Shown: in pieces, positions 32,245-41,385 of the stretch
Numbering within the stretch: the first letter of the stretch is position 1
Layout of the letters: each line of letters begins with the position of its first letter
Assembly: GCA_000508305.1 (NCBI GenBank)
Contig: CP006977.1
Span: 1,272,621-1,336,620, forward strand
Direction of reading: 5' to 3'
Source of the DNA: Sulfolobus acidocaldarius SUSAZ
GTDB lineage: Archaea; Thermoproteota; Thermoprotei_A; Sulfolobales; Sulfolobaceae
Length of the DNA stretch: 64,000 nucleotides
Notes under the pieces: model-generated
Database searches by the model: none
Seen by the model: the letters and a program-made list of their open reading frames with translations, nothing else
What the model was told of the DNA's origin: nothing
Position numbers and translations under genes: made by a program

Positions 32245-32549
32245 TCTAATTGAGATAAAAGTTCTCTAAGGATTTTAATTCTTTGATCCTTATCTTCGGT
32301 AAATGTTGCAACTACAAGTTTACTAAGTATTGAATAGATACGGGAAATTTCCCCCTTACATTTTTCAGTATCGTCCTTTGTTTCATTTATCTTTATTTGT
32401 AACTGTTGTAGCGCTGATAAAATTTCGTCAAGCATGTGCTGATCTATATGTTCTCCATGTTCATCATGTTGATGTTCATCTTCTATTTCTCTTCTTATTG
32501 TGTCAAGGTCTTCCTCGCTCTTAGGAATCTTGTTTATTCTCAGTTTCAT
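32241..32549 (-). CDS. Hypothetical coiled-coil protein with His-rich segment, 102 aa
   Basis: I do not recognise a family. Residues 24-38 are dense in His, Asp and Glu ([15 protein letters not shown]), a possible metal-binding stretch. Residues about 40-100 are a continuous amphipathic helix or coiled coil ([31 protein letters not shown]). Its start lies 29 bases inside the upstream gene and its stop overlaps marC. It therefore belongs to the distal part of the pyrimidine operon. It may partner the MarC membrane protein, but this is positional inference. Confidence 0.65.
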   Translation of the reverse strand: MKLRINKIPKSEEDLDTIRREIEDEHQHDEHGEHIDQHMLDEILSALQQLQIKINETKDDTEKCKGEISRIYSILSKLVVATFTEDKDQRIKILRELLSQLE

Positions 32550-32832
32550 CTTCTCCCTCTTCAGTATCTACATTTCTTATATTTTTAGTTTCGCCTTCCC
32601 GAATTATCATCTTATCTACTCCCATCCGTAAATAATGCTTGATTACAATACTTATCTTTCCTGCTGCTCTCACAGGTATACATTCAGTTTCGACCTCGTC
32701 GCCAGTAACAAGAGTTGCAACCACCTTAGCCTGTTTTTTAGCTTCATCGCAATACTCGACATTAACTGATTTAATCTTGCCCATATACAGCAAAGACTCC
32801 ATATCTCTGCCTTTCACTCCTATTCTACTCAT
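32521..32832 (-). CDS. Hypothetical protein of the pyrimidine operon, 103 aa
   Basis: The family is unknown to me. The first 80 residues alternate strands and a helix ([40 protein letters not shown]), compatible with a small alpha/beta nucleic-acid or protein-binding fold. The tail (about 82-103) is very acidic and likely disordered. The ATG overlaps the pyrD stop by four bases, and it overlaps the next gene by 29 bases, so it is made together with pyrD. Confidence 0.65.
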   Translation of the reverse strand: MSRIGVKGRDMESLLYMGKIKSVNVEYCDEAKKQAKVVATLVTGDEVETECIPVRAAGKISIVIKHYLRMGVDKMIIREGETKNIRNVDTEEGEDETENKQDS

Positions 32833-33704
32833 CTTTTCACTCCTATTCCTCTTATTTCCTCAACTTTTAATCCTTTCTCTTCTAGGTAAGTATCTATGCC
32901 CTCTCTTATCTCATGTATTACATCAAATCCTTTCTCTACCAGAACTGTACCTAATCCCACCAGTTTAGCACCGACCGAGATTAATTCTATTGCATCCCTC
33001 CAATCGAAGACTCCTCCTACTCCTATTATTTCAGGCTCATATTCCTTAAAAATGTCATGAATAACTCTTACAGCTAATGCATGTATACATTTCCCGGATA
33101 TTCCGCCTGTACCATAGCTCAGTATAGGCTTAAAATCTTCAACGTCAATCAGCATTCCTTTAAGTGTATTAATCAAAGTTAGTCCATCTGCTCCTGCGGA
33201 AAGAGCCCTACCAGCTATCTCTACTATATTATCCCAAGGACCTAACTTCACAAATACTGGTTTTTTCACTATTGACTTTACATTCTTAACTATTTCCTCC
33301 ACATAAGTTAAATTGGACTCGCCAAAACCCCTTCTATTTGGGCTACTCACATTAAGCTCAATTATAACGGGAATATCATTTATTTTAGACACAGCATCAA
33401 TGTATTCATTTACATTACTACCGCCTACGCTTATTATCAGTTTACATTTTATCTCACTAAGATCTCTCAGAATTTGAATCCCAGGATTCCCTAAACCTAT
33501 GGCGTTAAGATAGCAACTATCACTTATTTTCACAAAAGTAGGTGATCTATGAGGTTCTAATGGTGTACAAGTTAGAGTCTTACTGGTTATTGCTGAAGGC
33601 TCATACTTTTCACATACATTTTGCATATATTCTTTTGTTGGTGGTACAATACCTGACGCTATTACTATAGGATCTTTAAAATTAACTCCTGCTACTTGAA
33701 TCAA
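32829..33704 (-). CDS. pyrD: Dihydroorotate dehydrogenase, class 1B catalytic subunit
   Basis: This FMN enzyme oxidises dihydroorotate to orotate. The 291-residue barrel shows NPIVIASG-like [41 protein letters not shown] and the phosphate-binding [13 protein letters not shown]. Ser in the NVSSPN loop region and the adjacent FeS subunit gene (pyrK) fit class 1B, which passes electrons to NAD or another carrier through PyrK. The start is TTG 33704, overlapping pyrC by 23 bases. Confidence 0.94.
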   Translation of the reverse strand: MIQVAGVNFKDPIVIASGIVPPTKEYMQNVCEKYEPSAITSKTLTCTPLEPHRSPTFVKISDSCYLNAIGLGNPGIQILRDLSEIKCKLIISVGGSNVNEYIDAVSKINDIPVIIELNVSSPNRRGFGESNLTYVEEIVKNVKSIVKKPVFVKLGPWDNIVEIAGRALSAGADGLTLINTLKGMLIDVEDFKPILSYGTGGISGKCIHALAVRVIHDIFKEYEPEIIGVGGVFDWRDAIELISVGAKLVGLGTVLVEKGFDVIHEIREGIDTYLEEKGLKVEEIRGIGVKR

Positions 33705-34851
33705 ATATATTCACACCTCTTATAGGATAAACATTCTCTCCATCAAATGCTAATTTACCTTCAACTATCACGTTTGTGACTTTAGCATCTAAACTAAATC
33801 GATCCATTGGTGTCTCTGTGACTTTACTGAATTTTGTTGTGTACCTCCAGTTCTCTCTCTTTATTACAGTAAAATTAGCCCTATATCCTTCCTTTATCTT
33901 TCCAGTTGGAATATTTAGGATTCTAGAGGGATTGCTGGATAATAGAGATATCGCCCTATCTATACTGATTAAACCCTTGAACATTAATGAGTATATATAC
34001 GGTGTTGAGAAAGAGACACCTGCTATTCCTGGTGGGCAAAGATCAAAGTTCATTTTCTTCTCTTCTTTTGAATGTGGAGCATGGTCACTTGCAATACAAT
34101 CCACTTCAAATAACCCCTTTAAGAATAGTTTAAGTCTCGTAACATAATCCCTGATAGGTGGGTTAACTTTGCTTATACAGTCCCTTTCGCCATCTACAAC
34201 AAGGTGATGTGTTGTTATATCCGTGGTGAAGCCCATACTTTTAGCCAATTCCAGTGTTTCGAAGTTGGTTATATGGGTAATATGCACATTTCCTTTCACC
34301 AAATTGATGGAAGCAGTTTCCATCCAATAACTTCTTCTTAGACTCCTTTCGATCTTAGAGACAAAGGGCATCTCTGGGTGTAGTACTTTCAATTTTTTAC
34401 TTTTTTCTAAAACATGCCTTGTTTCTTCCTTTTCCAGGTCTTCAGGATATATTTTGTATCCTGCTATGGGTAATTTATCTATTTCTTCAACTTCTTTGCT
34501 TACACCACTATATATACCGTAGTCAGTTCTTGAATATAATTGAAATTCTCTTAATCTCTCCTTTATTCTATCTGTGGTATTAATGTAAGGAACAGTGTTT
34601 GGCATATCCACTATAACCCCAACACCGCCATACACTGCTTCACTTGTAGCTGTAGCTACAGTTTCTTTGTATGACAATTGTGCTCCTCTAACGTGGACAT
34701 GGAGATCAACTGATGCAGGCAGTATCAATTCTTCATTGGTAAAAGTCATATCAGGCTTGCAGTTTGCCCTAATTTCCTTTATTAATCTATCAAAATTTAT
34801 ACAGATTTCTTTTATTTCTCCTTCATAATACGCTTTCCCTTTTATCCACAA
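33682..34851 (-). CDS. pyrC: Dihydroorotase
   Basis: PyrC closes carbamoyl aspartate to dihydroorotate using two zinc ions. The 389-residue amidohydrolase carries the metal ligands in VDLHVHVRG, His residues in HPEMPF, THITNF and TTHHLV, and the Asp in [13 protein letters not shown]. The C-terminal part has the family [10 protein letters not shown] lysine at the expected carboxylated position (AGYKIYPED) is present. The start is GTG 34851, within pyrK; the end overlaps pyrD. Confidence 0.94.
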   Translation of the reverse strand: MWIKGKAYYEGEIKEICINFDRLIKEIRANCKPDMTFTNEELILPASVDLHVHVRGAQLSYKETVATATSEAVYGGVGVIVDMPNTVPYINTTDRIKERLREFQLYSRTDYGIYSGVSKEVEEIDKLPIAGYKIYPEDLEKEETRHVLEKSKKLKVLHPEMPFVSKIERSLRRSYWMETASINLVKGNVHITHITNFETLELAKSMGFTTDITTHHLVVDGERDCISKVNPPIRDYVTRLKLFLKGLFEVDCIASDHAPHSKEEKKMNFDLCPPGIAGVSFSTPYIYSLMFKGLISIDRAISLLSSNPSRILNIPTGKIKEGYRANFTVIKRENWRYTTKFSKVTETPMDRFSLDAKVTNVIVEGKLAFDGENVYPIRGVNIFDSSSRS

Positions 34852-35446
34852 TCCTACTCACCTGTACGAATGGTCCCTCAACACAGGTCATAACGCCCTT
34901 ATATTCACACTCTCCGCAAACTCCTAATGTACAATTCATTTTAACCCATCTTAAATATACAAAAGAGTCAGATGGGAGCCTATGTAAGTCTTCCTTTGGA
35001 GCTGAAGATATTATCATATCGCCCTCAATTTTGTCTGTAATCTCGAATTCTATATCTTTACAGTTCTCGAGACAATAAACTTTTACTTCCATTCCAAGCC
35101 TTTTCCCTACTTTTAAGGGATAGAGAATGTCTAAGTAATTCTTCTTATCTTTAATTATGCCCAGGAGCCTTTTCCCCTTATAGTTTAAGGGTTTTCCTAA
35201 AGGTCCTTTTAGTAGAACTTTCTTCTTCTCCATAAATCTTTTCTGAAGAGTTGTAGAATCTATATACACTGTTAGTAAATTATTTTCATAATCTGCAACT
35301 GTCAGCGGTATTTCTCTTTCTGAGGGAAATATGACACTTATAAATTGTCCAGGCAAGGGATTAATGGCAGACTCTATTATCACTCTATAAGAATTGTAGT
35401 TATAGTCAGGCTCTACTTTTATAACCTTTGAATAGGTAAGGCTCAT
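34823..35446 (-). CDS. pyrK: Dihydroorotate dehydrogenase electron-transfer subunit (PyrK-like)
   Basis: This is the iron-sulfur flavoprotein partner of PyrD. The 207-residue protein is shorter than bacterial PyrK (about 260). The N-terminal part has a ferredoxin-reductase-like FAD segment ([21 protein letters not shown]), and the C-terminus has the 2Fe-2S ligands [17 protein letters not shown]. The middle pyridine-nucleotide domain looks reduced, so the electron acceptor may not be NAD. It overlaps pyrI by four bases and pyrC by 29. Confidence 0.87.
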   Translation of the reverse strand: MSLTYSKVIKVEPDYNYNSYRVIIESAINPLPGQFISVIFPSEREIPLTVADYENNLLTVYIDSTTLQKRFMEKKKVLLKGPLGKPLNYKGKRLLGIIKDKKNYLDILYPLKVGKRLGMEVKVYCLENCKDIEFEITDKIEGDMIISSAPKEDLHRLPSDSFVYLRWVKMNCTLGVCGECEYKGVMTCVEGPFVQVSRIVDKRESVL

Positions 35447-35937
35447 TTATTATTTGCACCCAATATCTGACTCATTACCTCATTTTCGTCAATTATTGTC
35501 TCACAATACTCACATCTCATTTTTAATGGTTTTTCCGCTAATGTTTTGAAAGTGGGAATGGCTTCCACATCATTACTTGTTATGCAGTAAGGATTTGGGC
35601 ATTTCAGTATTCCCTTCACTACCTTAGGAACCTCTAGCTTAGTTTTCTTTATAACTTCATACTCCCTAACTATATTAATTGTAGCTGTTGGTGCTATTAG
35701 CGTAATAAGATTAGCTTCCGTGTCGCTTATTTCCTTATCTTCAATCTTTACGATATCCTTTTTACCCATTTTCTTGCTATCTACGTTTATAACTAACGCA
35801 ATTCTAAATCCTTCATGTCCCTTTATACCTAATACATTAAGTACTGCAAATGCTCTTCCTGCCGGTATGTGGTCTATGACTGTGCCGTTCTTTATTTTAC
35901 TTACCATTAGTTCCTTTCTATTATTCTGGATCTCCAT
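35443..35937 (-). CDS. pyrI: Aspartate carbamoyltransferase regulatory subunit
   Basis: PyrI binds nucleotides and gives allosteric control to the PyrB catalytic trimers. The 164-residue protein shows the allosteric-domain segment [21 protein letters not shown] and the four-cysteine zinc site (CPNPYC and CEYC) that binds PyrB. I choose ATG 35937 because GGTGA lies five bases upstream; ATG 35949 in frame is within the end of pyrB. It starts immediately after the pyrB stop. Confidence 0.96.
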   Translation of the reverse strand: MEIQNNRKELMVSKIKNGTVIDHIPAGRAFAVLNVLGIKGHEGFRIALVINVDSKKMGKKDIVKIEDKEISDTEANLITLIAPTATINIVREYEVIKKTKLEVPKVVKGILKCPNPYCITSNDVEAIPTFKTLAEKPLKMRCEYCETIIDENEVMSQILGANNK

Positions 35938-35938
35938 T

Positions 35939-36838
35939 TCACTCACCATAAATCTTAGTAAGTATACTCATTCTTACGGGTACACCGTAAGAGGCTTGTT
36001 CAAAATACTTTGCCTTGGTGGTTTTGTCCACCCTTCTTTCAATTTCATTAACTCTAGGAAGTGGATGTAATATTATAGAATCTTTCTTCATTTTATTTGC
36101 TAAGTCCAGACTAACAATATAACTTCCTTTTATCTTTTCGTATTCCATTTCATCTACAAATCTTTCCTTTTGTATCCTGGTTACATATAAAACGTCAACT
36201 TCGTTTATTACTTCGAATGGGTTCTCTACTTCTTTAATGGGGTAATTTAACTCATCAAGTATCTCTTTTCGAGCTCTTAACAATTGAGGCGAAATTAGAT
36301 AAACTAACTTCGGTCTAAACCTTGTCAGTATACGAAGCAGACTATTTACTGTTCTAGCATATTTTAGGTCTCCTAGAAGTGCAAAAACTAACCCGTCAAT
36401 TGTATTAAAGTGTTTATTTATCGTGTAAATGTCTATTACAGCCTGGGTAGGATGCTCGTGCTTACCATCTCCTGCATTAATGACTGGTATATCTGATATT
36501 TCTGATGCAAATCTAGACGCACCATCATATTTATGTCTCATCACAATACCGTCCGAATAGTTATTCAACATTCTTATTGTATCAGCTAGATTCTCTCCTT
36601 TAGCGACTGAGGTTGATTCTTCTCCGCTGAACCCTATTACATCTCCTCCTAGATTGATTATTGCCTTTTGGAAACTTAGATATGTACGTGTACTGGGCTC
36701 AAAGAACGCTACTGATATTGTCTTACCATTAAGTATTTTTTTCGTATCGTTTAGATTTTTACTATACTTGTCTGTTAGGGCAAATATGTCCTCTAGTTCA
36801 TCACGAGAAAAATTATACGCCGAAATTATATGTTTCAA
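35939..36838 (-). CDS. pyrB: Aspartate carbamoyltransferase catalytic subunit
   Basis: PyrB joins carbamoyl phosphate and aspartate, the committed step of pyrimidine synthesis. The 299-residue protein has the carbamoyl-phosphate loop [19 protein letters not shown], the HRH-like MRHKYDGA, and HPLPRVNEI at the C-terminal side. The start is TTG 36838 ([10 protein letters not shown]). It leads the leftward pyrB-I-K-C-D operon and is divergent from pyrE, from which it is separated by 71 bases containing one TATA-like element. Confidence 0.96.
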   Translation of the reverse strand: MKHIISAYNFSRDELEDIFALTDKYSKNLNDTKKILNGKTISVAFFEPSTRTYLSFQKAIINLGGDVIGFSGEESTSVAKGENLADTIRMLNNYSDGIVMRHKYDGASRFASEISDIPVINAGDGKHEHPTQAVIDIYTINKHFNTIDGLVFALLGDLKYARTVNSLLRILTRFRPKLVYLISPQLLRARKEILDELNYPIKEVENPFEVINEVDVLYVTRIQKERFVDEMEYEKIKGSYIVSLDLANKMKKDSIILHPLPRVNEIERRVDKTTKAKYFEQASYGVPVRMSILTKIYGE

Positions 36839-36866
36839 TAACGCCCTTAAATAAGGTTAGTCTAAA

Positions 36867-36880
36867 ATTATATTTAAAGT
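36867..36880. promoter_or_regulatory. Shared TATA-like element of the divergent pyrBI and pyrEF operons
   Basis: TATATTTA at 36869-36876 reads as a TATA box on both strands (TAAATATA on the minus strand). A 26-base offset puts the transcript starts near 36898 rightwards and 36847 leftwards, about 10 bases from the pyrE ATG (36910) and the pyrB TTG (36838). A bidirectional promoter with one TBP site, or two overlapping sites, is inferred. A further TTTAAATA at 36894-36901 is too close to pyrE. Confidence 0.45.
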
Positions 36881-36909
36881 CTTTTGCCTTCAGTTTAAAT
36901 AGGGTTAAA

Positions 36910-37503
36910 ATGGATTTCGTGAAAGCTCTACTTGATAAAAAATTGCTTTTGATAGGAAATTTTATGTTAACATCAGGTAAAGTTAGTCCCTATTACCTAG
37001 ATTTAAGGAAACTCCCCAACCATCCTGACATATTTTCATTTGTCGTTAGCTCTGCAGTCGACATAGTAAAAGGTATTAATTTTGACATGATATTGGGAGT
37101 CGTTACTGGAGGCGTTCCATTTGCCTCATTTATTGCTTGTAGGTTGAATAAACCTATGGGATACATCAGAGCTGAGAAAAAGGGTCACGGGACTGAAAGA
37201 TTGTTGGAAGCTGATGTAGATGGTAAGAAGGTAATCGTTGTAGATGATGTAGCTACTACTGGTGGTTCAATTCTTAAAGCAGTGGAGGAGGTAAGGAAAG
37301 CTGGAGGTAAAGTTGAACATGCTCTAGTTATAGTCGATAGAGAAGAAGGGGCTTTTGAAAAATTAGAAAGTGTAGGTATAAGGTTATTGTCGGTATATAA
37401 GGTAAGCGAAATACTGAATTCTCTGATTAAGTCAAATCTTATAGCAGAGAGTGAAAAAAAGCTTATATCTGATTATATGGTGAAAAATATTGGAAAAAGC
37501 TAG
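36910..37503 (+). CDS. pyrE: Orotate phosphoribosyltransferase
   Basis: PyrE joins orotate and PRPP to orotidine monophosphate. The 197-residue protein has the family segments [45 protein letters not shown] and the PRPP-binding [14 protein letters not shown]. Loss of this gene gives uracil auxotrophy and 5-FOA resistance in Sulfolobus. The end overlaps pyrF by 14 bases. Confidence 0.97.
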   Translation: MDFVKALLDKKLLLIGNFMLTSGKVSPYYLDLRKLPNHPDIFSFVVSSAVDIVKGINFDMILGVVTGGVPFASFIACRLNKPMGYIRAEKKGHGTERLLEADVDGKKVIVVDDVATTGGSILKAVEEVRKAGGKVEHALVIVDREEGAFEKLESVGIRLLSVYKVSEILNSLIKSNLIAESEKKLISDYMVKNIGKS

Positions 37504-38149
37504 AATAATTTTAGCTTTAGATAAGATTTTGCCCATAAACCTACTAAAGGATTTCACTACGTATATAAACAAAATAAAAATTAGCTATGTAACATTGCTA
37601 GAAGGTGGTCTTGGTTATCTTAAAGATATTAGGAAATTGAACTGGGATGAGATAATCTTTGATCTAAAGTTAGCTGATATAGATTCCACTATGATATCTA
37701 TTGTAAGAAATCTAGAGCAGTTCGCTGACTCCTATATTTCTCATTCATTTATAGGTTACGAGGGAGCTTTAGATAAATTGAAAAACTATCTTGACAGTAA
37801 GAACAAGGGATTATATCTAGTTCTTTCAATGTCCCATAAAGGATGGAATGACGATTATTATAAGTACTTGAAAAGCATAGTCAGTGTGACAAATCCTAAA
37901 GGAATAGTTGTAGGTGCCACTAAGCCTGTAATGCTCAAGTTAGCAAGATCAGATTTTCCAAACACGATAATTATTTCTCCTGGTGTTGGTGTCCAAGGTG
38001 CCAAAATAGGTGAAGCGATATGCAATGGTGCTGATTATGAGATAATTGGAAGGAGCATTTATGACTCTGGAGAGCCTTTAAAAACGCTAATAGAATTTAT
38101 TGATAATCAGAAGGTAACGATAAATGAGTGTAAAGTTCGGCAAACATGA
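37490..38149 (+). CDS. pyrF: Orotidine 5'-phosphate decarboxylase
   Basis: PyrF makes UMP, completing the pathway. The 219-residue (beta/alpha)8 protein has the start RIILALDKI, the catalytic Asp-Lys array in [13 protein letters not shown], and the C-terminal phosphate-binding SPGVGVQG and IIGRSIY. The start is TTG 37490, behind GGTGA, inside pyrE. The stop overlaps the next gene by 26 bases. Confidence 0.95.
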   Translation: MEKARIILALDKILPINLLKDFTTYINKIKISYVTLLEGGLGYLKDIRKLNWDEIIFDLKLADIDSTMISIVRNLEQFADSYISHSFIGYEGALDKLKNYLDSKNKGLYLVLSMSHKGWNDDYYKYLKSIVSVTNPKGIVVGATKPVMLKLARSDFPNTIIISPGVGVQGAKIGEAICNGADYEIIGRSIYDSGEPLKTLIEFIDNQKVTINECKVRQT

Positions 38150-38780
38150 TAAGAATCAATTAAGCGAGGAACTAGCTAGGATATCTGAACTGATAGATAA
38201 GGCTGAAGAGATACATGAAGAGACCGGTGAAGTTCCTACAACAGATTTAGTTAATTTATACACCCTGTCAGGCTATTACGACTCTAAAGTAGGTAAAGGC
38301 AATTACACTTATTATCATCTTTATTCTGTATTTGCAGAGAAATATCTAAACTTCATTAGAACTACCATGAGTGAGCACGCAAGGTCTACTAAGGAGACTG
38401 AGATAGAGTATATCAATATATTACTGGATGATGGATACTTTCTGATTCTCGAGGGTGAAGAGGATAAGGTTGTTTTGCCACATCCCTCAGCTCTTGCCTC
38501 TACTCATACACATCCAGGCATCTGTTTCTTCTCTCATAAGGATTTAGAGACAGCAGATTTTCTATTTATGCGAAATTATCTAGCTGTAGGTGTGACTTCA
38601 AATGAATGTGCTTTAATCCTCTTTAGAAATGGTGTGTATACTTTAGAGGATAAGTCAGAACTTGAAACATTAAGCAGACAAGTTAAAAAAGTTAAAACAT
38701 TTCAGGAATTACTTAATGTTTACTCGAATTCCTCTAAAAAATTCACTAATCTTAAATTACTCTTCACTCAGTTTGCTTAG
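38124..38780 (+). CDS. JAMM-like (MPN) protein co-transcribed with pyrEF
   Basis: I do not recognise a named family. The first 90 residues are helical, and residues 91-165 resemble a JAB/MPN metalloprotease domain: H128-x-H130-P131 followed by S137-x2-D140 (STHTHPGICFFSHKDL), then an AVGVTS strand. Canonical JAMM has seven residues between the second His and the Ser, here six. A candidate catalytic Glu is E110 or E112-113 in LILEGEED. If active it may cleave isopeptide bonds of ubiquitin-like modifiers such as Urm1/SAMP. ATG 38124 is inside the pyrF end; the 3' end overlaps phoU by 17 bases. Confidence 0.6.
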   Translation: MSVKFGKHDKNQLSEELARISELIDKAEEIHEETGEVPTTDLVNLYTLSGYYDSKVGKGNYTYYHLYSVFAEKYLNFIRTTMSEHARSTKETEIEYINILLDDGYFLILEGEEDKVVLPHPSALASTHTHPGICFFSHKDLETADFLFMRNYLAVGVTSNECALILFRNGVYTLEDKSELETLSRQVKKVKTFQELLNVYSNSSKKFTNLKLLFTQFA

Positions 38781-39774
38781 CCAATAGATCTATAGTAGCC
38801 TCAGCAATATCCATTGAATATCTTGTTACTCTTCTTATTGAGTCTAACACTATTAACGTAGAACTATCGTCCTTTAAACTATGAAAATTCATAATAACGT
38901 TTTCTGAGAGTTTACTATTAGTATCTAGTGTCTCAAATCCCTTATTTATAACATCATGGGCTCTCTTGCGATCTCTATTAGAAAAAGCTGAAAATGACGT
39001 TTTGTAGAGTTCGATCACCGACATACCGTGGTTATATACGGTTTCGTTGTTTAACCTCTCTATGGATTGAGTCTGTTCAGCTATTCGTATTGCATGATCT
39101 GATACTCTCTCTATAGACTTAGCTATTGATGAGATATCAGTAAGCTGAGTGAGATTGAACTTCTCTTCATCAAGTATATCTGGATATTCAACTGATAACG
39201 AGAGTTGTCTTATGGTATAGAAGAAAAACCTATCCACATCGTCATCTCTATTTCTTATCTCCTTGGATAACTCTTTATCTCCTTTTTGTAACCCATTTAA
39301 TGCGTCTCTAAACATGTTATAGGATATGTTGAATGCTCTTCCTAATGATTTAGTTATGGATAAATCTTTTTCATTGACCAGGAATTGAATAGATATATTA
39401 TTTGAGCTTTCATCTATAACTTCAGCACCTAAAAGTCTATTTCTTACTAATTCTTTTATCTTCTCCTTCTCCATTGTATTAAACTTGTTACAATAAACGT
39501 CAACCAATGAGTATCCTGCCATGTAATACGCTATAATTTCCCTTACTAAGAACGAGATATCAGCTCCTTCACAATTCATGGTTATACTTCTCTCCTTCTT
39601 GTCTGTATCGTTCCCAGCTCTAGGAATAAGAATTAGTCTCATTTGCCTATCCTCAGTAATTTCGACTTCATCTCCTGGTTTAAGTGAATGTTGTTTGACC
39701 CATCCTTTAGGTAATGAGATGATATATGTTGACCCTCCTGTTAATTGAATCCTCCTAACTATAGGTTTACTCAT
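38764..39774 (-). CDS. PhoU-domain regulator with N-terminal AbrB/SpoVT domain
   Basis: The 336-residue archaeal protein has an AbrB-like swapped-hairpin domain at 1-50 (VRRIQLTGGSTYIISLPKGWV, GDEVEI), then two PhoU-like helical repeats (about 110-330; SIAKSIERVSDHAIRIAEQTQ and IRRVTRYSMDIAEATIDLL). PhoU proteins bind metal clusters and regulate phosphate uptake. The AbrB domain suggests DNA binding in these archaeal forms. It is followed downstream on the same strand by no operon partner, and upstream by cdvB3 with a 22-base gap, so the two may be co-transcribed. Confidence 0.85.
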   Translation of the reverse strand: MSKPIVRRIQLTGGSTYIISLPKGWVKQHSLKPGDEVEITEDRQMRLILIPRAGNDTDKKERSITMNCEGADISFLVREIIAYYMAGYSLVDVYCNKFNTMEKEKIKELVRNRLLGAEVIDESSNNISIQFLVNEKDLSITKSLGRAFNISYNMFRDALNGLQKGDKELSKEIRNRDDDVDRFFFYTIRQLSLSVEYPDILDEEKFNLTQLTDISSIAKSIERVSDHAIRIAEQTQSIERLNNETVYNHGMSVIELYKTSFSAFSNRDRKRAHDVINKGFETLDTNSKLSENVIMNFHSLKDDSSTLIVLDSIRRVTRYSMDIAEATIDLLAKQTE

Positions 39775-39796
39775 ACTCTATTTTCACTATATAGTT

Positions 39797-40306
39797 TTAA
39801 ATCTCAATTTTATAGTTTTCTTTAAGCTCCTTCTTAGCTACATCCTCAGCTTCTTTAAGTAGTTGTTTAGCTTCCTCTTTCACGTTAATTTGTGGACTCT
39901 GCTGAACAGTGTTGGGAGCTATATAGACTGTCCTTATAGTCTCAATAATTTCATCAATTATAGGGGAAAACTCTATAGATGCCCCTAATTGTCCCTTTAA
40001 CTCGTTCAATGCCTCTACCAGTGGAGATAGGTAGGTAACTACATTCCCTAAAATTATCAATGTTTCTAGTCTTATTTCAAGAATTTCTAATAAAATTTTT
40101 AGTTGAACCAAAGTTACTATGTATTTCCTCGTAAGCTCTGTTTCTTTAATGTATTCTTTACTGAGCAAAGGAAATCTACCTATGTTTGACAGCGACAATC
40201 TTTCTAGCGCTTTATTTCTATTCTCAGTTTTACTTATCCACATATCGATCTTATACTTAGCCATCCGAATGTCAGTGAGTAATTCAGCAATCGTCCTTTT
40301 CTTCAC
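39797..40306 (-). CDS. cdvB3: ESCRT-III-like protein CdvB3
   Basis: This 169-residue protein is a short ESCRT-III paralogue: a basic N-terminal helix pair (about 1-75), a long hydrophobic helix (IVTLVQLKILLEILEIRLETLIILG) and an acidic C-terminal helix. Sulfolobales use CdvB and paralogues B1-B3 in cytokinesis and in vesicle or virus release. It lacks the winged-helix C-terminus of CdvB and the MIM2-like motif expected for Vps4 (CdvC) binding is not obvious. Assignment to CdvB3 rests on length and on remembered gene order next to phoU and pyrEF. Confidence 0.78.
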   Translation of the reverse strand: MKKRTIAELLTDIRMAKYKIDMWISKTENRNKALERLSLSNIGRFPLLSKEYIKETELTRKYIVTLVQLKILLEILEIRLETLIILGNVVTYLSPLVEALNELKGQLGASIEFSPIIDEIIETIRTVYIAPNTVQQSPQINVKEEAKQLLKEAEDVAKKELKENYKIEI

Positions 40307-40960
40307 AAGTATCTTCTTTTAATCCCAGCATTTAAGAATATTTTGACCTCTAAAAATTGGTTTAGTAAACCTCATCAATATCTGCTCTTCATTAGTTCGA
40401 GTTAATATTGAGTTCCACGTCGTGAACTTATATCCGTTCATTAGAATAATGTTGTAATTTTCACTCTTGCCACGTCTCCACCTATGATTAGGATTGTTTT
40501 AGATAGTCTCAGTTAATTCACTGCAGACCAAAAAGGTTTACAACATGTTTTATATTAATAAGGAATCGGATATTGTAAGTATTTTAGGACTGGTGGAGAT
40601 ATTGTGAGCCGACCTGTGGTGTATGTATATCTTTTTCCACTTCAAACACTCTCTATCCTTCGATTTCTGGTCAACCTTTTACTACATAGATGCTGACTTT
40701 TTAAACAAATCTTGAAAATTATCCTTGACCTGATCCATATACTCACTGAGAATCTGATAGTATACATCTACTTCTCCAGAAAGTCATTTAGATCTAATGA
40801 ATTTTATCGACCATTTTGATATTCTCTATAAGTAGCTCTGAAGGAATATAGCCGGATTTATACATTCAAAAACTAGTTCTTCCTTTTCAATGGTGTAACT
40901 CTATTACCAAGCTGGGCTCTTCTTATTGCTTCCGTAATCCCTGCATCAACCCTTACAGCT
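40307..40960. other. Long gap with decayed-looking sequence
   Basis: This is the only gap over 300 bases in the window. It has no convincing intact gene. Several short open frames exist on the minus strand (see 40319-40498 and 40873-40971), plus stretches at about 40560-40675 open in both directions for 30-40 codons, with no start codon or ribosome binding site. T-runs and TATA-like TTTTATATTAATAA (about 40546-40560) are present. I see no tRNA fold, repeat array or inverted terminal repeat. Confidence 0.5.
40319..40498 (-). pseudogene. Possible remnant open frame (59 codons, no start)
   Basis: The minus-strand frame between stops at 40499-40501 and 40319-40321 encodes NNPNHRWRRGKSE and later ILMNGYKFTTWNSI, then KPIFRG. 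The content of Trp, Arg and Gly looks more like protein than random AT-rich sequence. It has no ATG at its beginning, and its end runs into the cdvB3 promoter. It may be the end of a decayed transposase-type or other gene; I cannot name a family. Confidence 0.25.
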
Positions 40961-40971
40961 TCACAGTTCAT
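40873..40971 (-). CDS. Possible 32-aa ORF downstream of the 134-aa gene
   Basis: An ATG at 40971, inside the last codons of the gene at 40961-41365, opens a frame of 32 residues (MNCEAVRVDAGITEAIRR..., ending RVTPLKRKN). The overlapping start is typical of operon coupling here, and the residue mix looks protein-like. It could be a truncated gene, the sequence after the stop being decayed, or chance. I recognise no family. Confidence 0.25.
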   Translation of the reverse strand: MNCEAVRVDAGITEAIRRAQLGNRVTPLKRKN

Positions 40972-41365
40972 TATTGTTTCTATTCTGTACGAAATTTTTA
41001 AGTTGTTGCAATATATGTATTACATCCTTATCTAATTCTTTAAATCTTTCTAAATCACATAGACTTAAGTACTCTAATTCAGTATAAACTCCTATCTTCT
41101 CCTTTATATCCTTCATCGAAATGGACAGATCTAGAAATAACTCAACTATGTACTCGCCTTTTTCACACTTTCTTAATATAAGGCTAAGAAGACCGAGATC
41201 TAGGAGTCTTTTCCTTTTGTTCTTCCCTGTTAATATAACTCTTACTCCTATAGGTATCTCTCTTCTTAAGTCGTCTATTTTTATTTCATTTTCATTAAGA
41301 TAAATTATTGCATTCTCTTCTTTAATGAAATTTATCGAGTATATCCATAAATAATTTATATGCAT
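40961..41365 (-). CDS. Hypothetical protein, 134 aa
   Basis: I do not recognise this protein. The first 20 residues are hydrophobic and aromatic and may be untranslated; the rest is a small alpha/beta pattern (AIIYLNENEIKIDDL, RREIPIGVRVILTGKNKRKRLLDLG) ending in helices. The ATG at 41365 is 20 bases from the taw3 ATG on the other strand. A TATA-like CTTTTTATCC lies only about 10 bases upstream, so the transcript may start inside the frame as written and the real protein may be shorter. No later ATG/GTG/TTG is present near residues 10-35. Confidence 0.6.
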   Translation of the reverse strand: MHINYLWIYSINFIKEENAIIYLNENEIKIDDLRREIPIGVRVILTGKNKRKRLLDLGLLSLILRKCEKGEYIVELFLDLSISMKDIKEKIGVYTELEYLSLCDLERFKELDKDVIHILQQLKNFVQNRNNNEL

Positions 41366-41385
41366 ATTGGATAAAAAGCGTAAGC

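Noticed and set aside
32639-32968. 109-residue plus-strand frame
   Set aside because: It is antisense to the operon genes at 32521-33704; Ser/Leu-rich composition typical of the reverse of AT-rich coding sequence.
40400-40430. GTTCGAGTT resembling the T-loop of a tRNA
   Set aside because: No matching stems or anticodon region are present around it.
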